Shown: positions 1 to 11,600 of the stretch, piece after piece | How positions within the stretch are numbered: position 1 is the first letter of the stretch | How the letters are laid out: every line of letters begins with the position of its first letter | Source of the DNA: Pholis gunnellus | Lineage: Eukaryota; Chordata; Actinopteri; Perciformes; Pholidae | Assembly: GCA_910591455.2 (NCBI GenBank) | Contig: OU342822.1 | Location: 10,893,016 to 10,957,015, forward strand | DNA: 64,000 nucleotides | Direction: 5' to 3' | Made by a program: the position numbers and the translations under genes | The notes under the pieces: model-generated | Databases searched by the model: none | The model's input: the letters and a program-made list of their open reading frames with translations, nothing else | What the model was told of the DNA's origin: nothing

Positions 1-103
1 GAAATATTATGTTAAACCATAATACTCATGAAGTTTTCTGTATCACCTCCAGTTTAGAACTCAAAAAGACAACAGTGTGCACAACAACCTCCTTTAAAGT
101 TTT

Positions 104-196
104 TTTATTGTCTGATTTGTCTGCTTGGTTACATCTATGATTCTTAGCAAACATTATATGTCATCTGATAACATTCACAGACACAAAGGATTTATT
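104..196 (-). other. matn3: Candidate polyadenylation signals of matn3
   Basis: Minus-strand AATAAA occurs at 196-191 and 109-104, about 640-730 nt after the matn3 stop. That would give a 3' UTR of roughly 0.65-0.75 kb. The stretch 1-835 holds nothing else recognisable beyond AT-rich sequence. Confidence 0.45.
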
Positions 197-835
197 ATGC
201 ATGGAACATAATACAAATTGTAACAATACTTTAACTGTTTTCACAGATTATACAATAAAGAAAATATGCAAAAGTATCTAATGTAGGACAGAATTGACTG
301 GTTGTAAAAAAAAAACCAAATCTATTAAAATATGTAACTAATTAAATCCAATTTGATGTTTTCATAAAAACTACTATATACAATATGCAACTTTGTACAA
401 AAAGGATGCAAAGCATACAGTACAGGAGAAACAATGGAAATAATAATTGTTATCTTCGGTTATTATATGTCACACTACGTTCATGTAAGTGTTCAGAGAA
501 AACTGTTTAAGTAGCTTCAACTGCAGCTTCAAAACATTGCATTTAATGCCCACATCCAACTGTAGACATTGTGACTCAACAGTGCACTAGTCTGTAACTT
601 GAGGAATATTGGTTTATGAATCACAGCTTGACACGATCTGTGGTTGAAATCCATACAGTAGTTATGGGAGGATGGATGACAGGAAACACATGTCCGTGTC
701 CAGGAAGTAAGCCAGGGAGCTGTCTCTGCAGAAAGTAAATAAACAAGAGGTCAGACTGTGTGGAGGGTAGGAAGCTTTTTACCACAAATCTCTCCCAGAA
801 AAAAAATCTGTCAATACCTGCCACTGCGTCCAGCT

Positions 836-3800
836 CTAGGCACGGCCCAGCATGTTCTCCAGGTTCTCTATTCTCCCAGAGACGTCGACTAGTGCGATCG
901 GTCAAGAAAACTCATTTGAAAACGCATTTACAGGTACGATTAAATGATCAAAACGCACACAAAACACACTGCTAAATGATAGTACAATTACAATGCCAAC
1001 GGGTAGATATAATCAACTTTCGTTTCAGAGGAATGTGCTGTCGAGAATGTTTCTAACATAAAGTCTTTCATCTGAATCAACAGGAAGGATATGCTTGGCT
1101 GTGAGCAGCTGGATGGCAGCCTGCGTCCGCTTCTGGAAAGCCAGTCTGGCTTCACATTTACAGGGATCCTCCATCACCACCACCGCCTTCACCTCTTCTC
1201 CTGGAGAAAGTACATTTCACATCAGTGCAACAGATCATGTAGAGAGTGAAAAAGCACACAAAACACTCTACCTTTTTTTCAACTGGGCTGCAGTTCATGC
1301 TTGAAAGTACACTTTTCAAATTATTCCACAGTATTAATTTACCATTACCTTTGCCAAAACAGTAATGCCATGATAGTGAATAAATTCTATAATATTACCC
1401 GATAATTGTCCAACAAATGCTACGGTCAACAGTGAATTACAGAGTCAGGAATTAAGCCCCAGTTGGTTGTGATGTTGTGAAGCCCTGCTTCGAAGCCAAA
1501 CACATTCTGCACATTGCTTTGAAAGATTTTACACACAGACTTTTAGCAGCATTAATATCACAGCAAAAAGCCACATTTGCTGTATGCACACAGTATATGT
1601 TCTTACGTTTCGGGGAACATGTTTTCTTGTCTGCATTCAAGATATAACCATTCCGGCACTGGCAGTAATACGAGGCATTGCTGTTGACACATATGTGTTC
1701 GCAGTCATGTCCCATGGCACAGGGGTCCAGACCTGGAATAAGCCGGGATTAAGGGATGGCGCTGTCAAGATGGCAGCATGGGTACAGTTTCATGCAGTAT
1801 GCTATTGGTAGGTATCCTGTGATAGGTAAGGTAGTGCGCTGCAGATCCATCAAACCAGTTGATGGTTATCAGTATCTCCTTCTACTGTTGACAAAAGTAA
1901 AATAAAGTATTTTTACTGTTACAGTTAAATCTGATTCCATTTCTGATATTGTTTTTGCTCGTACTGGTTCAAAAAAGCTGTTCTTGTGTTTGTACTTGAC
2001 CACATGTCATTTGTGTTGGAAAACTTGATCCATTCATACACCTTCACCACATCTCAGCCAAGATCGTTCACTGTGTGTTGGACAACACAGGTAAAATGAC
2101 AGAATGACGGTTACATGGACATATTATCTCATTAGGTACCAGGGGGGACAAGACACACATCAGACAAAAACATGGGGACAAATTCTGTTTTACAGCCGAG
2201 CCTCATTTGTCCAAATCTTTGAAGTTCTTGTACAATCTAAATCTCTCCATTCAAATACATTATTCTGATCAGTAAATTGCTCTAGATTGTTGACATTTTC
2301 ACACATTTTACCAGCAACAATTACAGCTTTTTGGAGCTTATATGGATGTAGACAAGTGCATTATGTGTTAACTTTATACACATGTCCATATTAATTAGTT
2401 CTTTTGAAAAAAGGAGGTTTGACTGTGCATTTAAATAATTTCACATAAAAATGGATACATTCAAAGCAATCACCACGATGATGCTTTGACTACAAACCAT
2501 TTTCTAAAGATCACCGTTTACATTTTTTTGCTTTTAAATAAAGAAGCTGAAAGTTTAGGGCTGCACAGCCCCAAGACTTTACACAGGTTTAACTTGGCGA
2601 CTACAAGCAGGTTCTAGTACCGACATCTGCAGTCCATGTGGGGGTTGAGAGCATCTGGTATTTTCCCTCATGACTTCACAGTTTATATTTCCCCAATAAC
2701 ACAGCAAATGATCCACAAACTGCAACAAAACCCCCTTTAGACTGTAGGTGCCCCTTACTGAGGAACTAGAACCTTGGTTAATGCTGGGAAATAGGTCTCG
2801 CAGGTCTCTTTGTCCTACCGCACAGGGTCTCCCTGAACTTGGAGGTGAGCTTCTCGATAACACCGTAGGTCTCCACATAGAAGACGTGGTCCTCCAGAGG
2901 GATGCTGGCCATCAGCTTCAGGGAGCGCATGTCAGCTCGGTCGACCCCGACAGCGTAGATCTCGATGCCTGAGGCCCGAGCAGCAGCAGAGACCTCCTCC
3001 ACCTGGTCTTGGGGTCTCCCATCTGTCACAATGATGGCCACCTTGGAGATTTTCCTGGGGCGAGGCCGGGCTCCAGCCTGCTCGGTGAAGGCTTCGTTCA
3101 CTGCGGTCTTGATGGCGAGGCCCGTCATGGTGCCGGCCGCCAAGGGCTCGATGCGGGAGATAGCTTTCTTCATGTCGGGTTTGTTGAAGTGGCTTTTGAG
3201 GAGGAACTCAATCTTGACCGTGCTGGCGTAGTTGACCACTGACACTCTGGTGGCGTCGGAGCCAACGTCCAGCGTGTCGACCATGTCAGCCAGGAATATC
3301 TTCACCTTCTCAAACTCACCAGGGCGCACACTGCGAGAGCTGTCGATGAGAAAGACCAGGTCCAGGGGAAGGCTCCTGCACTGAGAGTCTGTCTCTGGTG
3401 ATCAACCAAAACCACAGCAGGATTAAGTCCATTTCATACTGAAAACCCAGTTCATTATTCAAACAGACGTTCAAGCTTGTTGGTTAAACTGTCACAGTGC
3501 GAAACACGGGACACTTTGGATTACACAACACATGTCCACATGGTGACAGAAGGAAACTGTTGTGCGTCACTGCAGTGGCAAAATGAAAGCTTCTGGTGAA
3601 ATGATTTAGTATGCCATGAAACATGCTGTATCGTTTCAGTCTTTCAACAGTCCATCACAGAATTATCACAGGACTTATCCTTTTATTTCATTTCCATGAA
3701 TGAAAAGGATACTCGATGCCCACACATAAAAAGTGACATCACACCTAAAGACTGAGACAGTGTTAGGAGCCCTGCATGTACAATCACATACACATATACT

Positions 3801-6800
3801 AGAGTACATTCTGCAGTTCAGCATCAGATCCAAAGCACAAATACTGATTGTTTTTACATTTTTTTCATAAAATAAAAGATCTTTTCCATGCACAAACTAA
3901 TTTCTTTTAAATTGTGTGCACACATGTGTTTAAATCTGTGTTAGTGACCACTTGCATCATTGCCAAGATCATCCATCAACCTGACAGGTGTGGCTGATCG
4001 AGACGCTGATTATACAGCATGATTATAAAACAGGTGTACCTTAGGCTGGTCTCAATGAAAGGCCACTCTAAAATGTTATTCATTAGGATTTCACATGACT
4101 GCATGAGCAACATAAATGCATTTCTTTTGGCACGCGCCCTCAAAAGTAACGTCATCTGTGGCATCGTGTTGGTAAAACTGCACATTTTAGAGTGGCTCTT
4201 TATTGTGATCAGCCTAAGTCACTCCTGTGTAATAATGATGCTGTTTAATCCGCCTCTTGATTATCCACACCTGTCTGATGGATGGATATTCCTGGTAAAG
4301 GGGCACATGCTAACGAACACCGATTCAAACTAATGTGTGCGATACATTTGAGAGAAATAAGTCTTTTGTGTGCATAGAAAAAGTCTTAGATCTTTCATTT
4401 CAGAAAACAAAAGGGTTGCGTTTATATTTTTTCAGAGTACATATATACATAAAGAAAAACAGTAGTTTTAGCTCTGTCTTATGGCCTGCTTTTTCTTTTT
4501 TGCCTTAAGTTCCTAGACATAGTCACGGTCATAAATTCGAATAGGATGAATATTGAAGTGAAAGAAAATGGCAATTCAGTCTGTTTAGAATGCTACTTAT
4601 TTGTCTATTTGTTATAAAAAATTAAATTATATCAATTTTTAAATAAGATAACATCCGCTTCAAGTGGTGTTTCTATTCTTATCTCAGAAGGAAAGAAACA
4701 GATCTGACCTGGAAAGCATTGAGGATTTGGTTTGGAAAGCAAACCTGACTGGTAATATTCTACCTGTCTCCACAGGACTGACGGTGGTGACGAAGCCGCT
4801 TTGGGTACTGACCAGTAGCGTCACAGGAGCGGTGGTCTCCGCTGGCGGCGCGGTGGTCACCACCACCGGCAGGCTGGTTGTCACCGGTGCCACTGTGGTT
4901 GCTGGCAGAGTTGGCTGCACTGTTGGCTCTGGTAGAATTGGAGGGACAGTGGGGGGGTGCACCACAGGTGCTGTCGGTACTGTTGGGTCTGTCTTAGCCG
5001 GGCATGGACTTTTCAATTTGTAAGGGAACGGCCCTTTGAACCTTTGATGGGGATGTTGAGCTACTGGTGGAGACGGAACTTTGTATATGTGGTGCCTTTG
5101 TGGCACCACAGGCCCTTTGAATCTGTTGTGACAGGGCGGCATGGCTAAGGAGGGCCTGTGGTAAGTCACTGGAGGATATTGAGGGACAGGTCGATACACG
5201 ACCGGTGGAGGGATCCTTGGTGGCTGGTAGTGGTAGTGATACCCTCCTCTATACGTGTAATCACTTCTGTGCACTACAGGGCCACCAGAAAGGAAAAGTG
5301 ATAGAGAACATTAGTAGGCTGAAAGTAAAGGAAAGGTGTGTAAGTTGACATGTGTAAGTAAGTTGTAGTGAAATATACGACATCAGACGGACAAAATGAT
5401 TAGTTGAGTGTAAATTCAGACACCTGGGTTGTTTACAACAATTATCTTGTATAACGCTTGTGAAACACTCAACAACTTTCACATTTCATGCAAGTTGTGT
5501 TAGAGAAAAGTGTAAGATACTGTTGTTATACTACTGGTTACATTACATTTGTGAAAGATGAAATATTTAGCCATACTCAGCCAGGTCTAGCTTTTAATAT
5601 TTTATCTTCAATTTACAAAAATGATTGAAAAAGTTTAGAGATTTAAAAAGTCTAATGTGGAATGTAATGCAAGTACATTTACTCAACTACTATAGTGCCG
5701 TGTTAAGGTACTTGTACTATACTTAAACACTTTCAGTATACACTACTTCTACATCTGAGAGGGAAATATCATTTTACACTTCAATCCTATGATGGCCATG
5801 ACCAACTACTATATTAAAATACTGCTTATACTGCAAAATATACTGTACAATAATGCAACACTAAAAGGGGTTATTTCTTCTGACAGGGGAGCTTTTTAAC
5901 TACTCATATTACTTACTTTTACTTAAGTTTGTATTTGAATGCAGGACTTTTACTTGTTATAGTGTTTTTCAGGTGAAAAAAGTATTCAGATCTTGTGGCA
6001 ATACAACAATGTAAAAACACTCCATTACATGTAAACAACTTAAAGTAAAAGTATTATTGGCAAAATCTTTTTACAGTAACAAAGTTAAAGTACTTGTTCT
6101 GCACAATGGCCCCTGCGACTGAGTGACATCATTAGATTGTACATAATATGGATCAATGTGCAAGTAATATTCTACTGTTGCAGCTGGCCGAGGTGCAGCT
6201 ATTTTTTAACTACTTCATATACTATAAGTTAGGTTTAATCAGTGATTCTCAACCTAGAGGTTGTGCTCCTTCAAAGGCTCATAAGATCGCAATCTGGGGG
6301 GGTTGTGAAAAAAAATGATGCAATGTAAATTTGTTTTTGTATAATAGACTTTTCGCAAATTCTTAATATTTATATTTATTTTAGTTTGACCTATTTGGGA
6401 GTAAAACAGCTTATAGTTTAGAGGGGAAATGTCTCTTTGTTGTAACTGCTAACAACTACATATCCTTATCACTAGGAAGTAGCAGTAAAGCAGTAAAGTG
6501 GAAACTGTTTTTTGAGAAGGGTCACAAGTTAAATTTATGGCTTGATTTTTATTACTGCATTGTATCTAATAAGTTTATCAAATGCTATTTCTAAAAAACA
6601 AAAAAAAACATCTGAAAAGTCACAAGTAACCACAGCAGTCAAAAAAAGCTACTGGAGTAAAAAGTACAATAAAACTCATTGAAAAGTAGTGAAGTGTAAA
6701 GTAACGTAGGCCTACCGGCACCTCACAACTGTACTTAGAATAAATAGTAAATTAAGTTAATTACTTTCCACCAGAGGTGTTTTTATACTGATATAATCGC

Positions 6801-7076
6801 TTCTTTTACTTAAGCCAAATATACTTCATCCACCACTCTTACCAACTATTCCTAACTGTCTTTCAGAGAAAGTATAAAGTTCTGATACAAGTTCCAGTAA
6901 AACTTACTTGATGGATTCAGGGTCCTGAGCGGAGGTCGCCCATTGTTTCTGGTTTGAGCGTAGCTCTGTGCGGCGATCAGCTGAGGATCCCCCGCACTGA
7001 TGTGATATGTGGCCAGAACATCAGACAGCAGCAGCGACAAGAGGCTCCAGAGGAAAGACTTCATCCTTATGTGCAT
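836..7076 (-). CDS. matn3: Matrilin-3 (cartilage matrix protein), six coding exons
   Basis: Secreted adaptor of cartilage extracellular matrix that oligomerises through a C-terminal coiled coil. Coding exons, 5' to 3': 7076-6908 (signal peptide, first 23 or so residues), 5273-4764 (Pro/Thr-rich), 3394-2819 (von Willebrand A domain, MIDAS D244-S246-S248), 1732-1607 (one EGF module, 126 nt), 1200-1093 (CxC hinge, start of the coil) and 891-836 (end of the coil, stop TAG). All junctions are phase 1 and sum to 514 residues, or 344 without exon 2. The vWA domain has the matrilin-3 stretches IVTDGRPQDQV and HVFYVETYGVIEKL, closer to MATN3 than MATN1. Linkage to laptm4a supports this. Human MATN3 has four EGF modules; I see only one. 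The last intron is AT-AC rather than GT-AG. Fish a or b paralogue was not resolved. Confidence 0.92.
892..1092 (-). other. matn3: U12-type AT-AC intron of matn3
   Basis: Read on the minus strand, the intron starts ATATCCTT (1092-1085), an exact match to the minor-spliceosome AT-AC donor. It ends in CAC (894-892). A branch-like TTCTTGAC lies at 908-901, one mismatch from TCCTTRAC, with the branch A 10 nt before the acceptor. Splicing here joins LTAK to LVDVSGRIENLENMLGRA in frame. This matches the human matrilin-1 tail LTRK-LEAV, and no GT-AG pair gave the right phase. Matrilin genes are a textbook case of AT-AC introns at this position. Confidence 0.88.
3800..4441 (-). mobile_element. Internally deleted Tc1/mariner-type element (MITE-like)
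   Basis: In matn3 intron 2, two long terminal inverted repeats face each other: roughly 3800-4090 and 4165-4441. Both carry the GCCACTCTAAAATGT and GGTGTGG segments I associate with a widespread fish Tc1-like transposon. The right end reads from the minus strand through a short piece resembling the start of the transposase region (about 4100-4165). The rest of the transposase is gone. Open frames here come from the inverted repeat. The outer limits are approximate. Confidence 0.6.
4764..5273 (-). other. matn3: Extra Pro/Thr-rich exon of matn3
   Basis: A 510-nt exon (170 codons), phase 1 at both ends, between the signal-peptide exon and the vWA exon. Its first half is rich in Pro, Tyr, His and Arg and repeats the motif RFKGP. 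Its second half is Thr/Pro/Val-rich and looks like an O-glycosylated stalk. Acceptor CCTGTAG and donor GTAGAA are usable but the donor is weak. As a symmetric exon it can be included or skipped without a frameshift. I recall a similar extra Pro/Ser/Thr-rich segment in zebrafish matrilin-3; human MATN3 lacks it. Confidence 0.8.
5655..6780. repeat. Cluster of decayed teleost interspersed-repeat fragments
   Basis: Matn3 intron 1 holds several pieces of one common fish repeat, recognisable by AAGTACATTTACTCAA-like and GCAGGACTTTTACTTGT-like segments. A forward piece spans about 5655-5960 and reverse pieces about 6000-6240 and 6650-6780. Related fragments lie at 19495-19825, 40405-40640 and 56590-56825. 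Another unrelated decayed repeat may lie near 6240-6330. The family name was not determined. Confidence 0.6.
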
Positions 7077-7739
7077 GCAGAGTCCGCCCGGTGGTCTGTC
7101 CGGTGCCTGCTCTCAGTCTCAGAGGGTCCTGCTGCGGTCTAACCGCCTCCACGTATGAGGGGCTCTTAGACCAACACGTCAAAAACCTCTGTCCAATCCA
7201 GAGGTGTGACATGACCTCCATGACACCGTGAATACGGTATAGAACATGACGCATGTCCTACCTGCAAAATGTGGAGACTTCAACAGTAGCTGTTACATCG
7301 ATGTCCCCCCCCCCCCCACCTCTGCAACTCCAATTTGCTTCATGGTTGTTTCTATATAAAGGCCACGAGTCCCCGAAACGCACCACTTTACACTGCCAAT
7401 AGATGTTTCATATAGTGAGTGAACGGTTCACTAATAATACAAAATAAATACATTATCAAGGTGTGTTTAAAGGTCTAGTTCATCAATTATGTCATAAGGT
7501 AAAATAAAAATGTTAAAGCAATATTGAAAATCCACACTATGGTGAAAACAGGAGGATTTAATAAAACCAAATTTAAAACCAAAAGTTGTACCATTTGTGT
7601 TGCTGCTGCTGAACATTATGTGAGATATTAGAAAGCTCCACTAACGCGCCGGTTTGAGGCTGAGATTCTCTTTCTTGAATTTACTTCGGCATACTTGTCA
7701 TGAACAAAAGACTCACCAAGATAAAAATGTTCTGAAACG
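7077..7739. other. matn3 upstream region and gap to laptm4a
   Basis: Between the matn3 start codon and the 3' end of laptm4a. A minus-strand TATATA stretch at about 7353-7358 could serve as the matn3 TATA element. A C-tract lies at about 7305-7317. No coding sequence recognised. Confidence 0.4.
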
Positions 7740-7907
7740 TTTATTGAAGTCAAATGTATTTCCACTAGGATAAAATCATATTACCAGTAAAGTAATGGAG
7801 AGGTTGTTGATAAGCATGCGACTACTAATGTTCACAAGACTAGCTGTTTGCTCCAGACGTCGTGGCCAAAAAGAAGCAGAGAAAAATGATCCATCATCAA
7901 TGCCTCT

Positions 7908-7954
<47 letters not shown>

Positions 7955-8374
7955 GTCTCTCAGTCTCAGCTGGGAAACTATTCACTTGCTTCACTAACAC
8001 ATCCGGGCAGCAGACAGTGACACAAATGTCAAGGGTGGCGGTGAACTCAACCACGGCAAAGCTAAATAAATAACAGACGAAAAGGTGCTACAGACACCAT
8101 TCAAGATGGAATAGCCTAGATCTTAATAATTAGGGGGGAAAGTAACACAATTCAACAATAAGAGCTATAAGAATAAGAGGATTGTCATAATAGTTGGGTT
8201 TTTTTTACACTTCATATATCAATCTATAGATAGGATGGTGCTGGATCGATGAAAGCATTTCAAGCAATTTAATTTTCACATGAATCCCTTTTACTAAGAC
8301 ATAAAAAGGCCGGGGCGGGAGGGTGGGTCTGGTAACTTCTGTTGCTTTTCAAACATCACATTCATTCATTTATT
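7740..8374 (-). other. laptm4a: Candidate polyadenylation signals of laptm4a
   Basis: Minus-strand AATAAA hexamers lie at 8374-8369 and 7745-7740, about 280 and 905 nt after the stop codon. They would give a short or a long 3' UTR, the long form containing the CT microsatellite. Which one is used cannot be seen from sequence. Confidence 0.4.
7909..7950. repeat. (CT)21 microsatellite
   Basis: Uninterrupted CT dinucleotide run downstream of the laptm4a stop, possibly inside its 3' UTR. It creates spurious Leu/Ser and Arg/Glu open frames on the two strands. Confidence 0.95.
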
Positions 8375-8545
8375 TCACACAGATTTCAGCCTCCCCCCCC
8401 CCCTTCCTCCTCTCACACCTCCGGGACGCTCTATAGAAATACAGAGGGTAGAGTCGGACAAACATCGTCAGTGGCCTTACACATACACAGTAGAGGGGTG
8501 TTCAGAAAGGGTTAGTGAGGTAACGTAGGAATGCATATGGTGGTT

Positions 8546-8546
<1 letters not shown>

Positions 8547-8618
<72 letters not shown>
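8547..8618. repeat. (GT)36 microsatellite
   Basis: A perfect 72-nt GT run that ends 33 nt beyond the laptm4a stop codon on the 3' side. It therefore lies in the transcribed 3' UTR and appears as an (AC)n run in the mRNA. A Cys/Val open frame over it is an artefact. Confidence 0.95.
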
Positions 8619-8624
<6 letters not shown>

Positions 8625-8650
8625 ATGTGTTTTGGCAACAGGGCTGGTGC

Positions 8651-11600
8651 TTAAGCAGGCATGTAAGGGGGAGGGGGCTCCTTCTCTGGCATCTTCATTG
8701 CCATCTCATAAGTGGGCAGGATGTACTGGAAAAGAATACAAGAAAACCAAACATAAGACAACTTAAAGGCCGATACAGGTACTATGGAGGCAGCTGTGTG
8801 AGAGGACGACATGTCACGTGTCACATCACGAGTGCAGCATTTGAGTCCGAGACACATGTTTTTTTAAACTGGAGAGGACGAGCTTTAAATTCTGCATTAT
8901 AAACATTTCTAAATGTAGCTGCCAATTGAAGCTTTTTTTTCCCCTGACAAGCTCTTACGAACTGACACCGCTGTCCTCTTTTAGCTTCTCGGATGTCACT
9001 GTGGTGATGGCATGACACCTGCTGGTGTATCGTGAGCATTACATATCGCTGCACCTGATACCGTCAAGATGTGTTTTTAAGACAGGAGATACCAGCAGCT
9101 TGCATACCTGAGGGGGGGTCTCGAAGGCCGGGTAGACAGCGATCTCTGGCATGTTCCTGTTGTTGATGTACTTGTAGCAGTTCCACACACAGTTGATCAG
9201 GTAAGACTGGAACACAAATACAAGACAACATTTTTAATTTGATGGTTTAAAAATCAGGCTGTGTGACTCAACAGACTCGTTAAACCACAACGACTCTTTA
9301 CTCTAAACAGGACAGAGCTGTGTGAACGCGTCCTTCACTCTCCCCTTTTCTGAATATCAGTTTCCTCATCTCACCGTATAAGATGTATTTTCATATTAGT
9401 TTACTTTACAATGATGTGAATCAAATGAACCAACACACTCTATATACCAGATTTAACTGTAATAATGTCACCTTGAGGATGATGAGGAAGGCAAAGAAGA
9501 CCAACACAAAGAGCAGCAGGCAGCTGGAGTCCATAGAGAGGAGGTTGTCCTTGTACGGGAAATCCGGCTGAGGAAGACGAGAACACACGTCAGATAATCA
9601 ACTAATTCCACTCACATCACCTTCATCGCTAAAGGTATCAATATCAATCAATAACAAAAAGGTAACTGTAACAAATCTTGAGGCTGTTGAGACAGAAACA
9701 TTATATATGTGGGAATTTATAAGAAAAAATAGGTCATGTGTTTTTTTTAATGTATTTCTCTATAAAAATCAAGTTCGGGACTCTGACTTGACAGCAGCTT
9801 AGTCTGCAGCTCATTTCTCTCCTCACTTTCCATGAAATGTTTTAAAATGTCCACAGTGTCCTCTTGTAGGAGGAAACAACACATTGTTAAATGTGAACAA
9901 ACATAAGATTAACATTCAAATTAAAATAGCTTCTCCTTTACATTAACATTAGTCGTTTTTGGTAAAAATGAGAACAATGGGGCTTAGTTCTAAACATTGT
10001 CTTTTGTTGTCAGTATCCTCCTAAAATAAACATGGGAGAGGTGGTGCGAGTCATTCCTAATGTCAACAGGATCAAACTGTGTGGGTCTGGTGGGTCTGGT
10101 GGCACTAACCAGCTGGTCCAGGTAGTCCTTGATCCTGGGTAGGTAGGTGAGAGAACTGATGGCCACCAGGCAGCTCAGAGCAAAGTCAAACAGCTGATAG
10201 CAGAAGAATGGGATGAGCCAGCCGTCACGATGCTGAGAAATAAAAAAAAAGAATTCATGTTACGAACCACGTCATCAATTAGGCAGATCGTGCTTGAGGT
10301 CAACGTGTACAGGGACCATGTTGCATTTTTTCCAACCTTATACCCTTGTCTTAGATTAACTGTAAAAATATATCTGTATCCAGTAGGAAGGCTCTATTGC
10401 GCTCTGTAAACGCTACAGTTGGGGATTCATTTACAGCCTGAGCAGTGAAATGAAACACTACAGTTTTCAATGTTTTAAAGTAGCGATGCACCAATACTGA
10501 TACCGGTTTGATACTGACTCAAACAGCTAAATGGGCCATCGGTGCATCCCTGTTTCAAAGTCTGTTCTAATTTGGATTCTAACATTGGTTTTCTTGGCAT
10601 AAATTAAGAGTTTCCTGGACCGACCGCATTTTTCCTTCGGCTCAGGCTGTGGCTGCGTCATCAGATGTGGTTTGGGGTAAATGAAAACAGCCTGCCTGAC
10701 AGAGACAGGGAGTGCTGACATTATAACTGTGTATATTATCACGTCTTACTGGAACAAATACATAGAGAAGGTTGAAAATCAGCAAAGTGGTCCTTTGACT
10801 GGGCTACTATACAAGAATCTCTACAGGCATTCTGGGTGTTTTCTATGGAAAAAACAACAACTCTACACTCCTACGTCACTTGATTATGGAGCAAAGTACT
10901 GAATATCGTTGGTAGATCATGATCAAACATTTAGGGGATTTAATTGGGACACTACAGCTCCGCATCGCCACTCTGGATCTGGAACAGGGTTTCTACGACT
11001 GTTGTCTGGGAGCAAGTATTTGCACAGCTAAAGCGTGACTCTTAGTCAACAGACTGCTGGCACGAACAGAGCGCCGAGCCTGTCGTTGTGCGTCACACTT
11101 TAACCGTGCAGTCATCCTGACTAGCGGCTTAACGCAGGGCCACGTCAAAAGGCTATCAAACCTGTCCGTCTTGATGCCACCGGGCCGGCCTGTGAGGTAA
11201 AGATGACAAGCAGTGAGACCACAACATTGTGCGCTACACTCCCACTGCGTCGGGATTCTTTTCAACAACCACAACATGTCTTACTTACCTCTGAACTCTG
11301 GTGCTATTAATATACAACTTATAAGCAATGTGGGGTTTTTTTGCATGCACATTCTGGGATCATATATTAGCATAAGAAACCACGACAGTGCTTTAAAATT
11401 AAATGCATGCTGTCAAAAGAGAACTGAAAGCGGCACAACATCCACTGGGAAGACTTACAGTAATGGCTCCATACACCATCATGGCACTGATGGTGAGCAT
11501 CAGCAGAGAGATGGCGAAGCCAACACAGGCATTCTCTGTGTGAGAAAAAGTGAGAATACATACATAAATCCAGCAAATGATTAAATACAATTTTAGCTTT

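Noticed and set aside
1020..1200. A matn3 end formed by reading straight through 1092 to a stop near 1027
   Set aside because: It would lose the coiled-coil end. The AT-AC intron gives an exact in-frame match to the family.
3976..4333. Open frames on both strands resembling a small gene
   Set aside because: They are the inverted repeats of a deleted Tc1-like element.
4684..5274. A free-standing Pro-rich secreted protein starting at 5274
   Set aside because: The first codon is GTG, not ATG. The segment is an internal matn3 exon with acceptor and donor in phase.
7776..8073. Overlapping Leu/Ser and Arg/Glu open frames
   Set aside because: Caused by the (CT)21 microsatellite; no homology or splice logic.
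8531..8902. Cys/Val-rich open frames across 8531-8902
   Set aside because: Translation of the (GT)36 microsatellite in the laptm4a 3' UTR.
10993..11277. 94-codon minus-strand open frame in a laptm4a intron
   Set aside because: No recognisable domain and no splice partner; noted only as a GC-rich block.
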